DNA of 54,986 nucleotides, taken from NCBI GenBank assembly GCA_023399095.1, contig JAEWQS010000100.1:1-54986 (forward strand), written 5' to 3'. This stretch comes from Bacillota bacterium (GTDB lineage: Bacteria; Bacillota; Clostridia; Christensenellales; SZUA-584). The notes under the pieces were generated by a model, which had not been told where the DNA came from, ran no database searches, and worked only from the letters and a program-made list of their open reading frames with translations. Made by a program: the position numbers and the translations under genes. This document shows, one piece after another, positions 8,737 to 16,468 of the stretch; the first letter of the stretch is position 1; each line of letters opens with the position of its first letter.

Positions 8737-10230
8737 TTGAACATCAAGAACAAGCTGACATTGACGATGGTTTCTGTTTTCCTGATTGTGATTACGCTGT
8801 TGGGCTATGTTTATCTGTCCTCAATGAAGTCGAGTCTCGACGCAAAAGCTTCCGAAGAAGCGGCTGAGAAAGCTTACGAAACCGACAGCGTGATGAACCG
8901 GCTGTATAATACGCGATTCAATGCTGTTCGCTCGTCGGCAGAATTTCTCTCACGAGATGTCAGCAGAGATTCTTTGATTAGTAAAATCCCTATACTTCAA
9001 TATTCAATGGCGCTATCGGAATTTGAGTGTTATGCGCTTAAGTGGTATGACAAATGGTGCAATATCTCTAAAGCCGGATACTCGGAGAAGCAGCCATTAA
9101 CAGAATTCACCGGGAAATCGGGCAGCGTGATATTTGACAGTCTCTATGAGAATGATCCGCAAGGCGTTTTGTTTATTCAATCAATACATGATAATAACAA
9201 GGCTGAGGTTGGACTGATTGTCGCGAAGATGCAACCTGATGTCCTTTGGAACGAAATTAACGCCACAGAAGCTTTGGCAAATGAGGATGTCATCATATCC
9301 CAACCGACAGGAGAAATTCTCTATCCGAGGACGTATGCGGGCGGTCAGTTGAACGCAGATGAGAGAAACAAGGTTGGTCAGGTCAAAATCAAATCGGGCA
9401 AGCGAACCGTAAGTACCACTGGCATGACAATACCGGTGCTGAACGATGCGCTTGATGTGACGGTCTGCGTCAATCATGATTCTGTCATCGAAAGCTACAA
9501 CAGATCATTTTTTTTAATTGTGATAGTCGCACTGATTGGTATTTTGCTAATAGGAACGGTTGTGCATATTGCTGCTGCCAGAATGACGCGCTCCATTACT
9601 GACTTGGCAGCGTATGTGGCGCAGATGGGAACCGAGTTTGACAGCATTCCGGAAAGCTTTACGAATCGAAGGGATGAGGCTGGAAGGCTGGCAAATTCCT
9701 TTGCTTTGCTGCTTATGCGCTTAAAATCGGCACTGGACGAAAAGGATTTTCTCGCACGGCACGACAGCCTGACGAATCTGAGAAACAGATACTGTCTTGA
9801 ACAAAACATGAGGAATCTCATTGAGAAGCAGCGGCCCTTTGCTTTTGGATTGCTCGACTTGGATGATTTTAAGATTATTAATGATACGAAGGGGCATGAT
9901 GAGGGGGACAGGCTGCTAAAAAATCTTGCATCCGTATTTTTAAGCTTTAAACAGGACGAACTAGCGGCTTACCGCTGGGGCGGTGATGAGTTTGCGCTGG
10001 TCCTGTTCGGAGATTCCATAGATCAATATGAGAAAACACTGAAGACGTTGATGCAGCGTATCAAAGATCGTTTCAGCAAAGAGGATGAGACCCTCATCAC
10101 AGTGAGCATCGGCGTGAGCATATATCCTGAATGCGCCTCCTCATATAAGAATCTGCTGATTACGGCAGACAAGGCGCTGGCCTGGGCGAAGATGACCGGC
10201 AAAGTGAACTTCTGTTTCTATAGAAAATAA
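8737..10230 (+). CDS. Membrane-bound diguanylate cyclase (sensor - HAMP - GGDEF)
   Basis: A 497-residue predicted producer of cyclic di-GMP. Transmembrane helix 1 is at about 6-29. An extracytoplasmic sensor of about 225 residues resembles CHASE4-type domains. Helix 2 is at 258-280, a HAMP linker follows (to about 335), and a GGDEF domain spans 338-495. The active-site signature RWGGDEF is intact (GGDEF 415-419). The inhibitory I-site RxxD expected just before it is absent (QDEL there), so product feedback by that route is not expected. Start is TTG 8737, preceded by CCGGAGG six bases upstream. It lies 73 bases after uvrA and may be read from that operon. A terminator follows directly. Confidence 0.88.
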   Translation: MNIKNKLTLTMVSVFLIVITLLGYVYLSSMKSSLDAKASEEAAEKAYETDSVMNRLYNTRFNAVRSSAEFLSRDVSRDSLISKIPILQYSMALSEFECYALKWYDKWCNISKAGYSEKQPLTEFTGKSGSVIFDSLYENDPQGVLFIQSIHDNNKAEVGLIVAKMQPDVLWNEINATEALANEDVIISQPTGEILYPRTYAGGQLNADERNKVGQVKIKSGKRTVSTTGMTIPVLNDALDVTVCVNHDSVIESYNRSFFLIVIVALIGILLIGTVVHIAAARMTRSITDLAAYVAQMGTEFDSIPESFTNRRDEAGRLANSFALLLMRLKSALDEKDFLARHDSLTNLRNRYCLEQNMRNLIEKQRPFAFGLLDLDDFKIINDTKGHDEGDRLLKNLASVFLSFKQDELAAYRWGGDEFALVLFGDSIDQYEKTLKTLMQRIKDRFSKEDETLITVSIGVSIYPECASSYKNLLITADKALAWAKMTGKVNFCFYRK

Positions 10231-10273
10231 AAGAAGCATACCTCAGATTTAAGAGGCGTTATGCTTCTTTTTT
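10231..10273 (+). terminator. Rho-independent terminator after the diguanylate cyclase
   Basis: The stem AAGAAGCAT-a-CCTC pairs with GAGG-cgtt-ATGCTTCTT around a seven-base loop and runs into T residues. It begins at the stop codon's edge. Confidence 0.85.
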
Positions 10274-10335
10274 ATATAGCGTTTTAATGACCTAAAGAGC
10301 AATAAGCATAATCGAGGATATAAACAAACTTTAAC

Positions 10336-10425
10336 TGTCATTCTGATTGAGCAAAGCGAATGAAGAATCTAAAAAAAGATGCTAATTCACTCCAGAGTCT
10401 CTCACTTCGCTCCTCAGCATGACAT
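10336..10425. repeat. TGTCATTCTGA-type inverted repeat
   Basis: The left arm (tgtcattctgattgagcaaa, then gcgaatgaagaatct) and the right arm (agagtctctcacttcgctcc, then tcagcatgaca) are imperfect inverted copies about 30 nt long with a short centre. This is the widespread interspersed element also seen, in a different arrangement, at 649-735. It can fold as one long hairpin. The spacer 10274-10547 has no gene. Confidence 0.65.
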
Positions 10426-10446
10426 ATTATTGAAATTGAATATACG

Positions 10447-10501
10447 CGTCTCTGTGCGGATAGCGAGCGTCTATGCCTTTAGGCATGAATGGCAAGAGAC
10501 G
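10447..10501. repeat. Nested inverted repeat of unknown role
   Basis: Outer arms cgtctct / agagacg enclose a perfect inner hairpin, atgcct-tt-aggcat (10472-10485). It lies just downstream of the minus-strand gene ending at 10548 but lacks a T-run. It could be a structured RNA end or a decayed repeat. Confidence 0.35.
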
Positions 10502-10547
10502 ATTACAGGGCTCCAATAAAAAACACTTCTTTTAGGGGTGAAAGCTT

Positions 10548-11453
10548 TTACTCGACTGTTCCCTTAACAGATTCGTCAGCCTGAGCTGCAATCGGCTTTT
10601 GAGGCAGCAGCAAAAGCATGGAAGTGCGCTGCTGATAAGCGTCGTAATCTTTTTTTGTTTCGGTGAGCCTATTTTCCATCAGAGGAATGCTGATGAGTAC
10701 GAACAACAGCGTCATCAGTATGGGCGCGGCCACGCTCCACCAAAGCAGAGGCAGCGTTCCGGCCTGTATGATCCACACACCCCACCAAAGAGATACCTCA
10801 CCCAGATAATTCGGGTGGCGCGAATACTTCCAAAGCCCCGTCTGGATACTGGTGTCGGATGCCGATTTCGTCCTAAAACGGCGCATCTGGCCGTCTGAAA
10901 CGATCTGCAGCATAACCGCAAAAAGACAAACAGCAAAGCCCAATGCCGAAATTGCATTAATCTTGTCATCACTGTGATACGCGCAGAGGTAAGCGGGCAG
11001 CATGTTTATGAACACGAAAAGCGTGGGCATCATATTGATACCGAAGAAGTTTGTGAAGAACCAGATTCTCGGATTTTTGTCGTGAAGCATTGTATAACGC
11101 CAGTCCTGATGCGCCATGCCGCGCCAGCCGACTCCCCAATTCAGCGTCAGCCGAACCCCCCATATCGTGAATACGGCGATATAAAGATAGTCAAGCGCGT
11201 CCATAACACCGGAATCGGTCAGGAAGCATATAAAAAGCACAATAGGCGCCACGCTCCAATAGGGATCGTACATGCTCGCGTTGCGAAACACAACACCGGA
11301 AACCCATACCACGATTGTGGCAACGGCATCCGCGCACAGATACGCAAAAAAGCCCTTGAAGGGCAGCAAGCGAAACATAAGCAGCCCCGCGAAGAACGCG
11401 GCCACGTAGACGAGAACAACGATAAGCAAAGAAAGACTCTTGGATAATTTCAT
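10548..11453 (-). CDS. DUF1295 / steroid 5-alpha-reductase-like membrane protein
   Basis: A 301-residue multi-pass membrane protein with about seven hydrophobic segments. The C-terminal half carries the family hallmark KYSRHPNYLGE followed by WWGVW, which also occurs in isoprenylcysteine methyltransferase and steroid reductase-like proteins. The substrate is unknown; family members are proposed lipid or prenyl-lipid modifying enzymes. The start at 11453 is preferred because a TGAGGT ribosome site lies nine bases upstream; the frame also extends 15 codons further upstream without one. It lies about 85 bases downstream of the neighbouring minus-strand gene and may be cotranscribed with it. Confidence 0.82.
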   Translation of the reverse strand: MKLSKSLSLLIVVLVYVAAFFAGLLMFRLLPFKGFFAYLCADAVATIVVWVSGVVFRNASMYDPYWSVAPIVLFICFLTDSGVMDALDYLYIAVFTIWGVRLTLNWGVGWRGMAHQDWRYTMLHDKNPRIWFFTNFFGINMMPTLFVFINMLPAYLCAYHSDDKINAISALGFAVCLFAVMLQIVSDGQMRRFRTKSASDTSIQTGLWKYSRHPNYLGEVSLWWGVWIIQAGTLPLLWWSVAAPILMTLLFVLISIPLMENRLTETKKDYDAYQQRTSMLLLLPQKPIAAQADESVKGTVE

Positions 11454-11537
11454 CGTATAATACCTCAAAAATGATATGTATGAGATATTATACAACAAAT
11501 GAGAGCCTCAAAAAAAGCTGTTTGGGAATATTCTGCT

Positions 11538-12233
11538 TTATTTGTTGCCGCCTGTACCGCCCATGCCACCCATACCGCCCATGTTTCCCATGAATTTAAA
11601 CATATCCTCAGGCTTGAAATTTTTCATAGAACCCATCATGCGCATCATGTTTTGCATGTTGCGGAACTTCGATTGCTCTTCTTGCGGCATAAACATCGAC
11701 AGTGCCTCAAACATCTGCTCGGGAGAGGATGTATTCATGTTTCTCAGCTTCTCCATTCTGCGCGTCATGCGCTCAAAGTTTTCCTGCATGCTGGCTGACT
11801 GCGCCAAGCCGTGCATCATCGACTTTGTGTCGGGTCCTGCATAGCGCGAGAGCACATCGAGCAGGGCTTGCTGCCGTGAGAACCGTGAGAACGCGTTCAA
11901 ACCCGTGCCGCTGTGGCCGGGCGGATGAACAGGCGGGTTGCGGCGGTATTCCTCCGCGAGCTGCTGGGCGCTGAATATGCTATGTATGGCTTCTCTGTCG
12001 CCGGCGCTTACGTGTGGCTCTATGTTTTTTAGCATTTCCATCACTGATTGGTGACTCATGCCGTCCTTTAACGTCATCGAGAGCAGGAAGCTTAGCTCCG
12101 GCGAAAACGAAGCGTTCTTTAAAAGGTCACCATAAGACGTGCTGCGCTCCGGCTGCTGTGGACGCTGTGGCTGCTGAGGGCTTCTTTGTGACTGCCTCGG
12201 CCCAGGACGGGAACCGAACGGGAATCTCATCAT
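11538..12233 (-). CDS. Unrecognised Met/Gly/Gln-rich cytoplasmic protein
   Basis: A 231-residue protein without signal peptide or membrane helix. An N-terminal low-complexity Pro/Gln/Arg stretch (about 5-32) precedes a helical core (33-190). The protein ends in a Met-rich helix and a Gly/Met tail (MGNMGGMGGMGGTGG) that resembles the disordered tail of GroEL. Two segments (LKNIEPHV..DREAIHSI and MFMPQEEQSKFRNMQNMM) loosely resemble the C-terminus of the divergent gene at 12393, which suggests a shared helical motif. AAGGAGA lies about eight bases before the ATG. No function can be assigned. It could be an oligomeric or nucleoid-associated protein, but that is a guess. Confidence 0.72.
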   Translation of the reverse strand: MMRFPFGSRPGPRQSQRSPQQPQRPQQPERSTSYGDLLKNASFSPELSFLLSMTLKDGMSHQSVMEMLKNIEPHVSAGDREAIHSIFSAQQLAEEYRRNPPVHPPGHSGTGLNAFSRFSRQQALLDVLSRYAGPDTKSMMHGLAQSASMQENFERMTRRMEKLRNMNTSSPEQMFEALSMFMPQEEQSKFRNMQNMMRMMGSMKNFKPEDMFKFMGNMGGMGGMGGTGGNK

Positions 12234-12392
12234 GAATAACCGTCTCCTTTACATACTTTTCTGTTAACATCCTATGCGAAAAAACGCCCTCACGTGCACT
12301 TTGGCGCGAAAGACGAATATATATGTAATGAACAAACAGGAAGTCTTTTAAAGTCAGCGCCGTTTACAATGATAAAAAAAGGAGGGAATCAA

Positions 12393-12734
12393 ATGCCCAA
12401 AAAGGATTTGAGGCAGATGAAGAAGGATAAACAGGTATCCCGGGTCAGCAAGCAGGAGATCAGCGAAGCGGCAAAAAAGTTTAATGTTGATCCGAGCCAA
12501 ATCGAGGAGGACAGTATTGCGAGCGTGGAAGAAACAATAGCACAGTATGAAAATAAAAACGAGGATGAGCTGATGAACGACCTCGAACGTGTGATTACGC
12601 AGGGACGCAAGGACGGCTCATTCACGGACGACATGCTGGACGGCTTTATTCAAAATGTGGCACCCATGCTGGACGATGCCCAGCGCCAAAAGCTTCAAAG
12701 CATTGCGCAGATGATCAAGATGAACAAAATATAA
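12393..12734 (+). CDS. Unrecognised small charged helical protein
   Basis: A 113-residue soluble, highly charged, helix-rich protein. Its Lys-rich N-terminus (MPKKDLRQMKKDKQ) precedes an acidic middle and a C-terminal helix ending in QRQKLQSIAQMIKM. I do not recognise the family. The ATG at 12393 is favoured by a strong AAAGGAGGG site six bases upstream; the frame is open 33 codons further but lacks such a site. It is transcribed divergently from the Met/Gly-rich protein and shares a weak P-x(5)-Q/R-x-K-hydrophobic pattern with it. The two may act together, which is inference only. A terminator follows. Confidence 0.7.
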   Translation: MPKKDLRQMKKDKQVSRVSKQEISEAAKKFNVDPSQIEEDSIASVEETIAQYENKNEDELMNDLERVITQGRKDGSFTDDMLDGFIQNVAPMLDDAQRQKLQSIAQMIKMNKI

Positions 12735-12757
12735 TCAGAACATACATATTCTCATTT

Positions 12758-12783
12758 GCCCGCAGGTCTCCTTGCGGGCTTTT
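12758..12783 (+). terminator. Rho-independent terminator before murG
   Basis: The stem GCCCGCA / TGCGGGC with an eight-base loop is followed by four T residues. It separates the small helical gene from murG. Confidence 0.8.
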
Positions 12784-12855
12784 GCGTTTCAGCCGTTTCA
12801 CAAACATTTCGCGTTCAAGATAATATAATAGATAGTGTGATTTCAAGTGACCATA

Positions 12856-12864
12856 TGGTATAAT
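12856..12864 (+). promoter_or_regulatory. Extended -10 promoter for murG
   Basis: TGgTATAAT lies 29 bases before the murG start, just after a terminator. No clear -35 box is present, which is usual for extended -10 promoters. Confidence 0.6.
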
Positions 12865-12892
12865 GCAACAAGATTACGGAGAGGATTATTGT

Positions 12893-13957
12893 ATGAGCAA
12901 AACAGTCGTGCTGACGGGCGGCGGAACGGCCGGCCATGTGACGCCGAATCTGGCGATAATTCCAAAGCTAAAACAGATGGGCTACCACATCGAATACATA
13001 GGCACGAAAAACGGCATGGAGCGGGAGATCATTGAAAAGACGGGCCTGCCGTATCACATGATAAGCGCAGGCAAGCTGCGGCGCTATTTCAGCCTCAAAA
13101 ACTTCACCGATCCCGCAAAGATACTCGCGGGGTATATACAAGCCAAACAAATTCTCAAGAAAGTAAAACCATCAGTCGTGTTCTCTAAGGGTGGTTTTGT
13201 GAGCGTGCCCGTGGTGTTTGCGGCGCATAAGCTGGGTATTCCTGTGGTGCTGCACGAGTCGGACTATACGCCGGGCCTTGCCAACAGGCTCAGTATACCG
13301 CGCGCGCAAAAGGTCTGCGTGGCGTTCTCGTCCACACTCAAAAGCATACCCGAAGGCAAGGGTGTTTACACGGGGCTGCCCATCAGAGCGCAGCTGCTCA
13401 AGGGCAACAAAGACAACGCTTTGAAAATATGCGGCTTCTCGGGCAAAAAACCTGTGCTGCTCGTCATGGGCGGCAGTCTTGGCGCGCAGCCGATCAACGA
13501 CGCGCTGGACAGCATTATGCCCACGCTAACTGAACGTTTTGATGTCATGCATATCCGCGGCAAGGAAAACCTTGCCTGCGGTTTTCTGCCTTGCGGATGC
13601 AAGCAGTTTGGCTATGTGGACAGCGAGCTTGCCGATCTGTATGCCGCGGCGGATATTATGCTGTCCCGCGCGGGCGCTACCGCTGTTTTCGAGATACTCG
13701 CGCTGGCATTGCCTGCGCTGCTCGTCCCGCTCAGCAAAGCATCAAGCCGCGGGGATCAGGTGTTAAACGCGCAATATTTTAAAGAACAGGGCTTTTCGTA
13801 TGTGCTGCCTCAGGAGGAACTCAATGCAGACACACTGCTGGAAGCCATTGATAAGCTATATAAGGATGCGGATACGCTGCGGCGGCGCATGAAGCAAGAG
13901 AACGCGGCGGACGCCGCAGACACAGTAGCGAGGATTATTGACGATGTTTCAAAGTGA
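12893..13957 (+). CDS. murG: UDP-GlcNAc:lipid I N-acetylglucosaminyltransferase
   Basis: A 354-residue GT-B glycosyltransferase that adds GlcNAc to undecaprenyl-PP-MurNAc-pentapeptide (lipid I) to make lipid II at the inner face of the membrane. The N-terminal glycine loop TGGGTAGHVTPNLAI (8-22) and the second loop VLLVMGGSLGAQPIND match MurG. The C-terminal donor-site block ILSRAGATAVFEILALALPAL-like is clear. ATG 12893 has GGAGAGGA about eight bases upstream. The gene overlaps the following methyltransferase gene by 14 bases, so the two are coupled. It lies outside any mur/fts division cluster here, which is common in some Clostridia. Confidence 0.95.
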   Translation: MSKTVVLTGGGTAGHVTPNLAIIPKLKQMGYHIEYIGTKNGMEREIIEKTGLPYHMISAGKLRRYFSLKNFTDPAKILAGYIQAKQILKKVKPSVVFSKGGFVSVPVVFAAHKLGIPVVLHESDYTPGLANRLSIPRAQKVCVAFSSTLKSIPEGKGVYTGLPIRAQLLKGNKDNALKICGFSGKKPVLLVMGGSLGAQPINDALDSIMPTLTERFDVMHIRGKENLACGFLPCGCKQFGYVDSELADLYAAADIMLSRAGATAVFEILALALPALLVPLSKASSRGDQVLNAQYFKEQGFSYVLPQEELNADTLLEAIDKLYKDADTLRRRMKQENAADAADTVARIIDDVSK

Positions 13958-15413
13958 TACGCTAGAAACGCTGGTCAGGCGGTATTTAACCGAGTCCGGC
14001 GAAAAAGCCAAACAGACGATGGAGGCCATGCTCGCGCTGCCGGGCACCCCGCAACGCATATATGATATGATAGCGGGGGAGGATCAGAGAGCGGCGTTCA
14101 AGGCGCTGGCGGATATCGCGAAAAAAAAGCTGGGGCAGGAAGAACTGACATCGCTCGTCATTCGTGATGCGGATATTCTCATGGCAATCGACGATGACAA
14201 ATCGCGTAAAAGCGCCTATAAGCTGATCGGTCTGTGTGCGGCGGATGCCTGTGCGGACAAGCTGTTTGAAGCGCTCAAACGCGAAAAGACGCGTTTTGTG
14301 CGTCCGTCTATTATACTGGCGCTGGGGAATACCAAAACGCCGGAACGCTATCTGAAAAACTATGTGGTGGAGCCGGGCGAGCCCAAGCATATGCAGGCCG
14401 AGCGCGATGCGCTTAAAAAAGCGCTGGGAAAAGCGGCCATAACGAAGAAAGCGCCCGCTGAGCTGCGTTTGCCTGAATGGTGTACGCTCACCAGCATCAA
14501 ACCGAGCGCGCTGCTCGCGGAGTTAAAAGCATTGGGCGCAGAATGTCGCCCGTCACTGCTGAATGATGCTTTCGAAGCGCCCACGACTTTCATCAAAAAG
14601 CTGCGCTGCTATGAGGATGCGCTTTTCAATGTGGGAAAAGACGATGATTTTAAGGCTGTGGCATCTGCGCTGGATGCCATTGGGTGCAAGGGGCAGTTTT
14701 ACCGCATTGAAGCGGGAGCCGTGCGCCCAGAAAGCCGCCGCGAGACCATCATGACCATCTCTAAGGGACTCGAACCGTACGGTTATACCGACAACCCGTC
14801 TGCGTATACATTTGAATTAAGACCTATAAAGCGGCATTTGTACGCCAAATTCTCAGATCATCGGTTTGATTACCGCAAGGAGTCCATCGCCGCGAGCATT
14901 AACCCTGTGACGGCGGCGAGTATCATGCGGCTGTGCGAACCATATATGAGAGAAAACGCTGATGTGCTCGATCCTTTCTGCGGCAGTGCCACCATGCTCG
15001 TAGAACGCGCATACCTGAAACCTGTAAAATCGCTCGTGGGTGTAGATCTATCGGGATATGCCATCAAGGCGGCCTGCGCAAATCGCAGCGCGGCCAGATT
15101 GCGTATCGCGCTGATACATGGCGACATCCTGGACTATGGGGCGGCGCAGTATGACGAGATAGTCGCCAACATGCCGTTCGGTATCCGCGTTTCGGGACAT
15201 ACGTCTAACATAAAGCTCTACGCCGCGTTTGCGGACAAGTTGCTTACATTGCTCAAGAACGGGGGCTTCGCCTTTTTGCTGACACAGGAAAAGAAGCTGC
15301 TGCGCGATGAAATAGGGAAGAAGCCAGAACTTTCTTTGATACATGAAGAGAATTTTGAATCGGGCGGTCTTAGCCCGACGCTTTTTATTATTAAGAAGGA
15401 GCAGTCAAGATGA
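13944..15413 (+). CDS. HEAT-like repeat plus class I SAM methyltransferase (probable RNA guanine-N2 type)
   Basis: A 489-residue protein. The N-terminal third (about 1-165) is helical with HEAT-like pairs. A middle region, about 170-290, may be a degenerate RNA-binding (THUMP-like) part. The C-terminal part (about 320-485) is a Rossmann methyltransferase with DVLDPFCGSATML (motif I), VGVDLSGYAI (motif II) and the NMPFG catalytic motif, which corresponds to the (N/D)PP(Y/F) of Trm11/Trm14/RlmL-type enzymes that methylate N2 of guanine in tRNA or rRNA. ATG 13944 is chosen because GCGAGGA sits nine bases upstream. It overlaps murG by 14 bases and the kinase gene by four (ATGA). The RNA target is unknown. 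Confidence 0.75.
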   Translation: MFQSDTLETLVRRYLTESGEKAKQTMEAMLALPGTPQRIYDMIAGEDQRAAFKALADIAKKKLGQEELTSLVIRDADILMAIDDDKSRKSAYKLIGLCAADACADKLFEALKREKTRFVRPSIILALGNTKTPERYLKNYVVEPGEPKHMQAERDALKKALGKAAITKKAPAELRLPEWCTLTSIKPSALLAELKALGAECRPSLLNDAFEAPTTFIKKLRCYEDALFNVGKDDDFKAVASALDAIGCKGQFYRIEAGAVRPESRRETIMTISKGLEPYGYTDNPSAYTFELRPIKRHLYAKFSDHRFDYRKESIAASINPVTAASIMRLCEPYMRENADVLDPFCGSATMLVERAYLKPVKSLVGVDLSGYAIKAACANRSAARLRIALIHGDILDYGAAQYDEIVANMPFGIRVSGHTSNIKLYAAFADKLLTLLKNGGFAFLLTQEKKLLRDEIGKKPELSLIHEENFESGGLSPTLFIIKKEQSR

Positions 15414-16363
15414 ATGATTTTTTAACCTTTGGCGAGCTGCTGATCGATTTTACGCCGTCGGGTGAACAGGGCGGTCAAAAGCTCTTTATGCAAAACGCGG
15501 GCGGGGCTGTGGCGAATGTGGCTGTGGCAATGTCTTGTTTCGGTGTATCGTCGGGATACACAGGAATGGTAGGCAACGACGCTTTTGGCCATTATCTTAA
15601 GGATGTGCTTAACGACAAAGGCGTGGACACGTCCGGTCTGATGATATCGGATGTTTACAACACCACGCTGGCTTTCGTGCATCTGTTCCCAAACGGCGAC
15701 CGCGACTTTTCCTTTTACAGAAAGCCCGGTGCCGATATCATGTATTCTGCGGACATGGTTGATGATGATGCGATACGCAAAGCACGTGTTTTCCATTTTG
15801 GTTCGCTTTCGCTCACGGATGAGCCTGCGCGAAGCGCCACGATGAAGATGCTTCAGATTGCAAAAGACGCGGGCGTTGTTGTGTCTTATGATCCGAATTA
15901 TCGCGCGCCGTTATGGGACGATATACAGACAGCCAAAGTAATGATGCTTGAAGGTATGAAATACGCGGACATACTCAAAATTTCCGACAACGAGATCGAT
16001 TTCCTGTTCGGGAAAATGCCATATGAGCAAGCGGCGCAGATGCTGCTCGGTCGCGGCATCAAGCTCGTGTTTATCACAATGGGCAGTGAGGGAGCGATGT
16101 ATGCCCATAAGGCGGGCATCGGAAAGGCGGCGCCGTTTGCGGCGCAGGCGGTGGACGCCACAGGCGCGGGAGACTGCTTTACAGGCGGTGTGCTCTCGCA
16201 GTTTTTACAGAGCGGCAAGGAGCTCGATGAACTGACGCTAGATGACATTGCGGGCTTTGCCCGGTTTGCCAACGCGGCAGCGTCCATCTGCGTGGAGGGC
16301 AAAGGCGGCATACCGTCGATACCGACCCTTGAAAGAGTGAAACAAAGGCTGTCCGGTGAATAA
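15410..16363 (+). CDS. PfkB-family sugar kinase, probable fructokinase
   Basis: A 317-residue ribokinase-fold kinase (PfkB family). The opening FLTFGELLIDFTPSG and the NAGGAVANVAVAMSCFG substrate motif are typical of fructokinases. The C-terminal PfkB signature DATGAGDCFTGG places the anion hole at GAGD 252-255, with Asp255 as catalytic base. It would phosphorylate fructose or a related sugar with ATP. Its ATG overlaps the methyltransferase stop as ATGA, so translation is coupled. Substrate assignment as fructose rests on overall resemblance and is less certain than the family. Confidence 0.87.
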   Translation: MNDFLTFGELLIDFTPSGEQGGQKLFMQNAGGAVANVAVAMSCFGVSSGYTGMVGNDAFGHYLKDVLNDKGVDTSGLMISDVYNTTLAFVHLFPNGDRDFSFYRKPGADIMYSADMVDDDAIRKARVFHFGSLSLTDEPARSATMKMLQIAKDAGVVVSYDPNYRAPLWDDIQTAKVMMLEGMKYADILKISDNEIDFLFGKMPYEQAAQMLLGRGIKLVFITMGSEGAMYAHKAGIGKAAPFAAQAVDATGAGDCFTGGVLSQFLQSGKELDELTLDDIAGFARFANAAASICVEGKGGIPSIPTLERVKQRLSGE

Positions 16364-16398
16364 TCGGCGGTCTTTTTTATTCATGTCAGGCTGTGGCG

Positions 16399-16427
16399 TT
16401 GACAAGAAGCTGTCAAGCATTTAATAT
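16399..16427 (+). promoter_or_regulatory. Sigma-A type promoter for guaBA
   Basis: A perfect TTGACA (16399-16404), a 17-base spacer and TAATAT (16422-16427) lie about 40 bases before the guaB start. No guanine riboswitch or PurR-like box was recognised in the ~105-base gap. Confidence 0.55.
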
Positions 16428-16468
16428 TTATAAAAAAGAATTCTATTTTGCTGAAAGGCGGTTTTTAT

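Noticed and set aside
10599..11447. Plus-strand open frames opposite the DUF1295 gene
   Set aside because: They are shadows of a clear membrane-protein gene on the minus strand and lack ribosome sites and family features.
16364..16468. Guanine riboswitch before guaB
   Set aside because: The short leader has a promoter but no purine-riboswitch three-way junction sequence that I could recognise.
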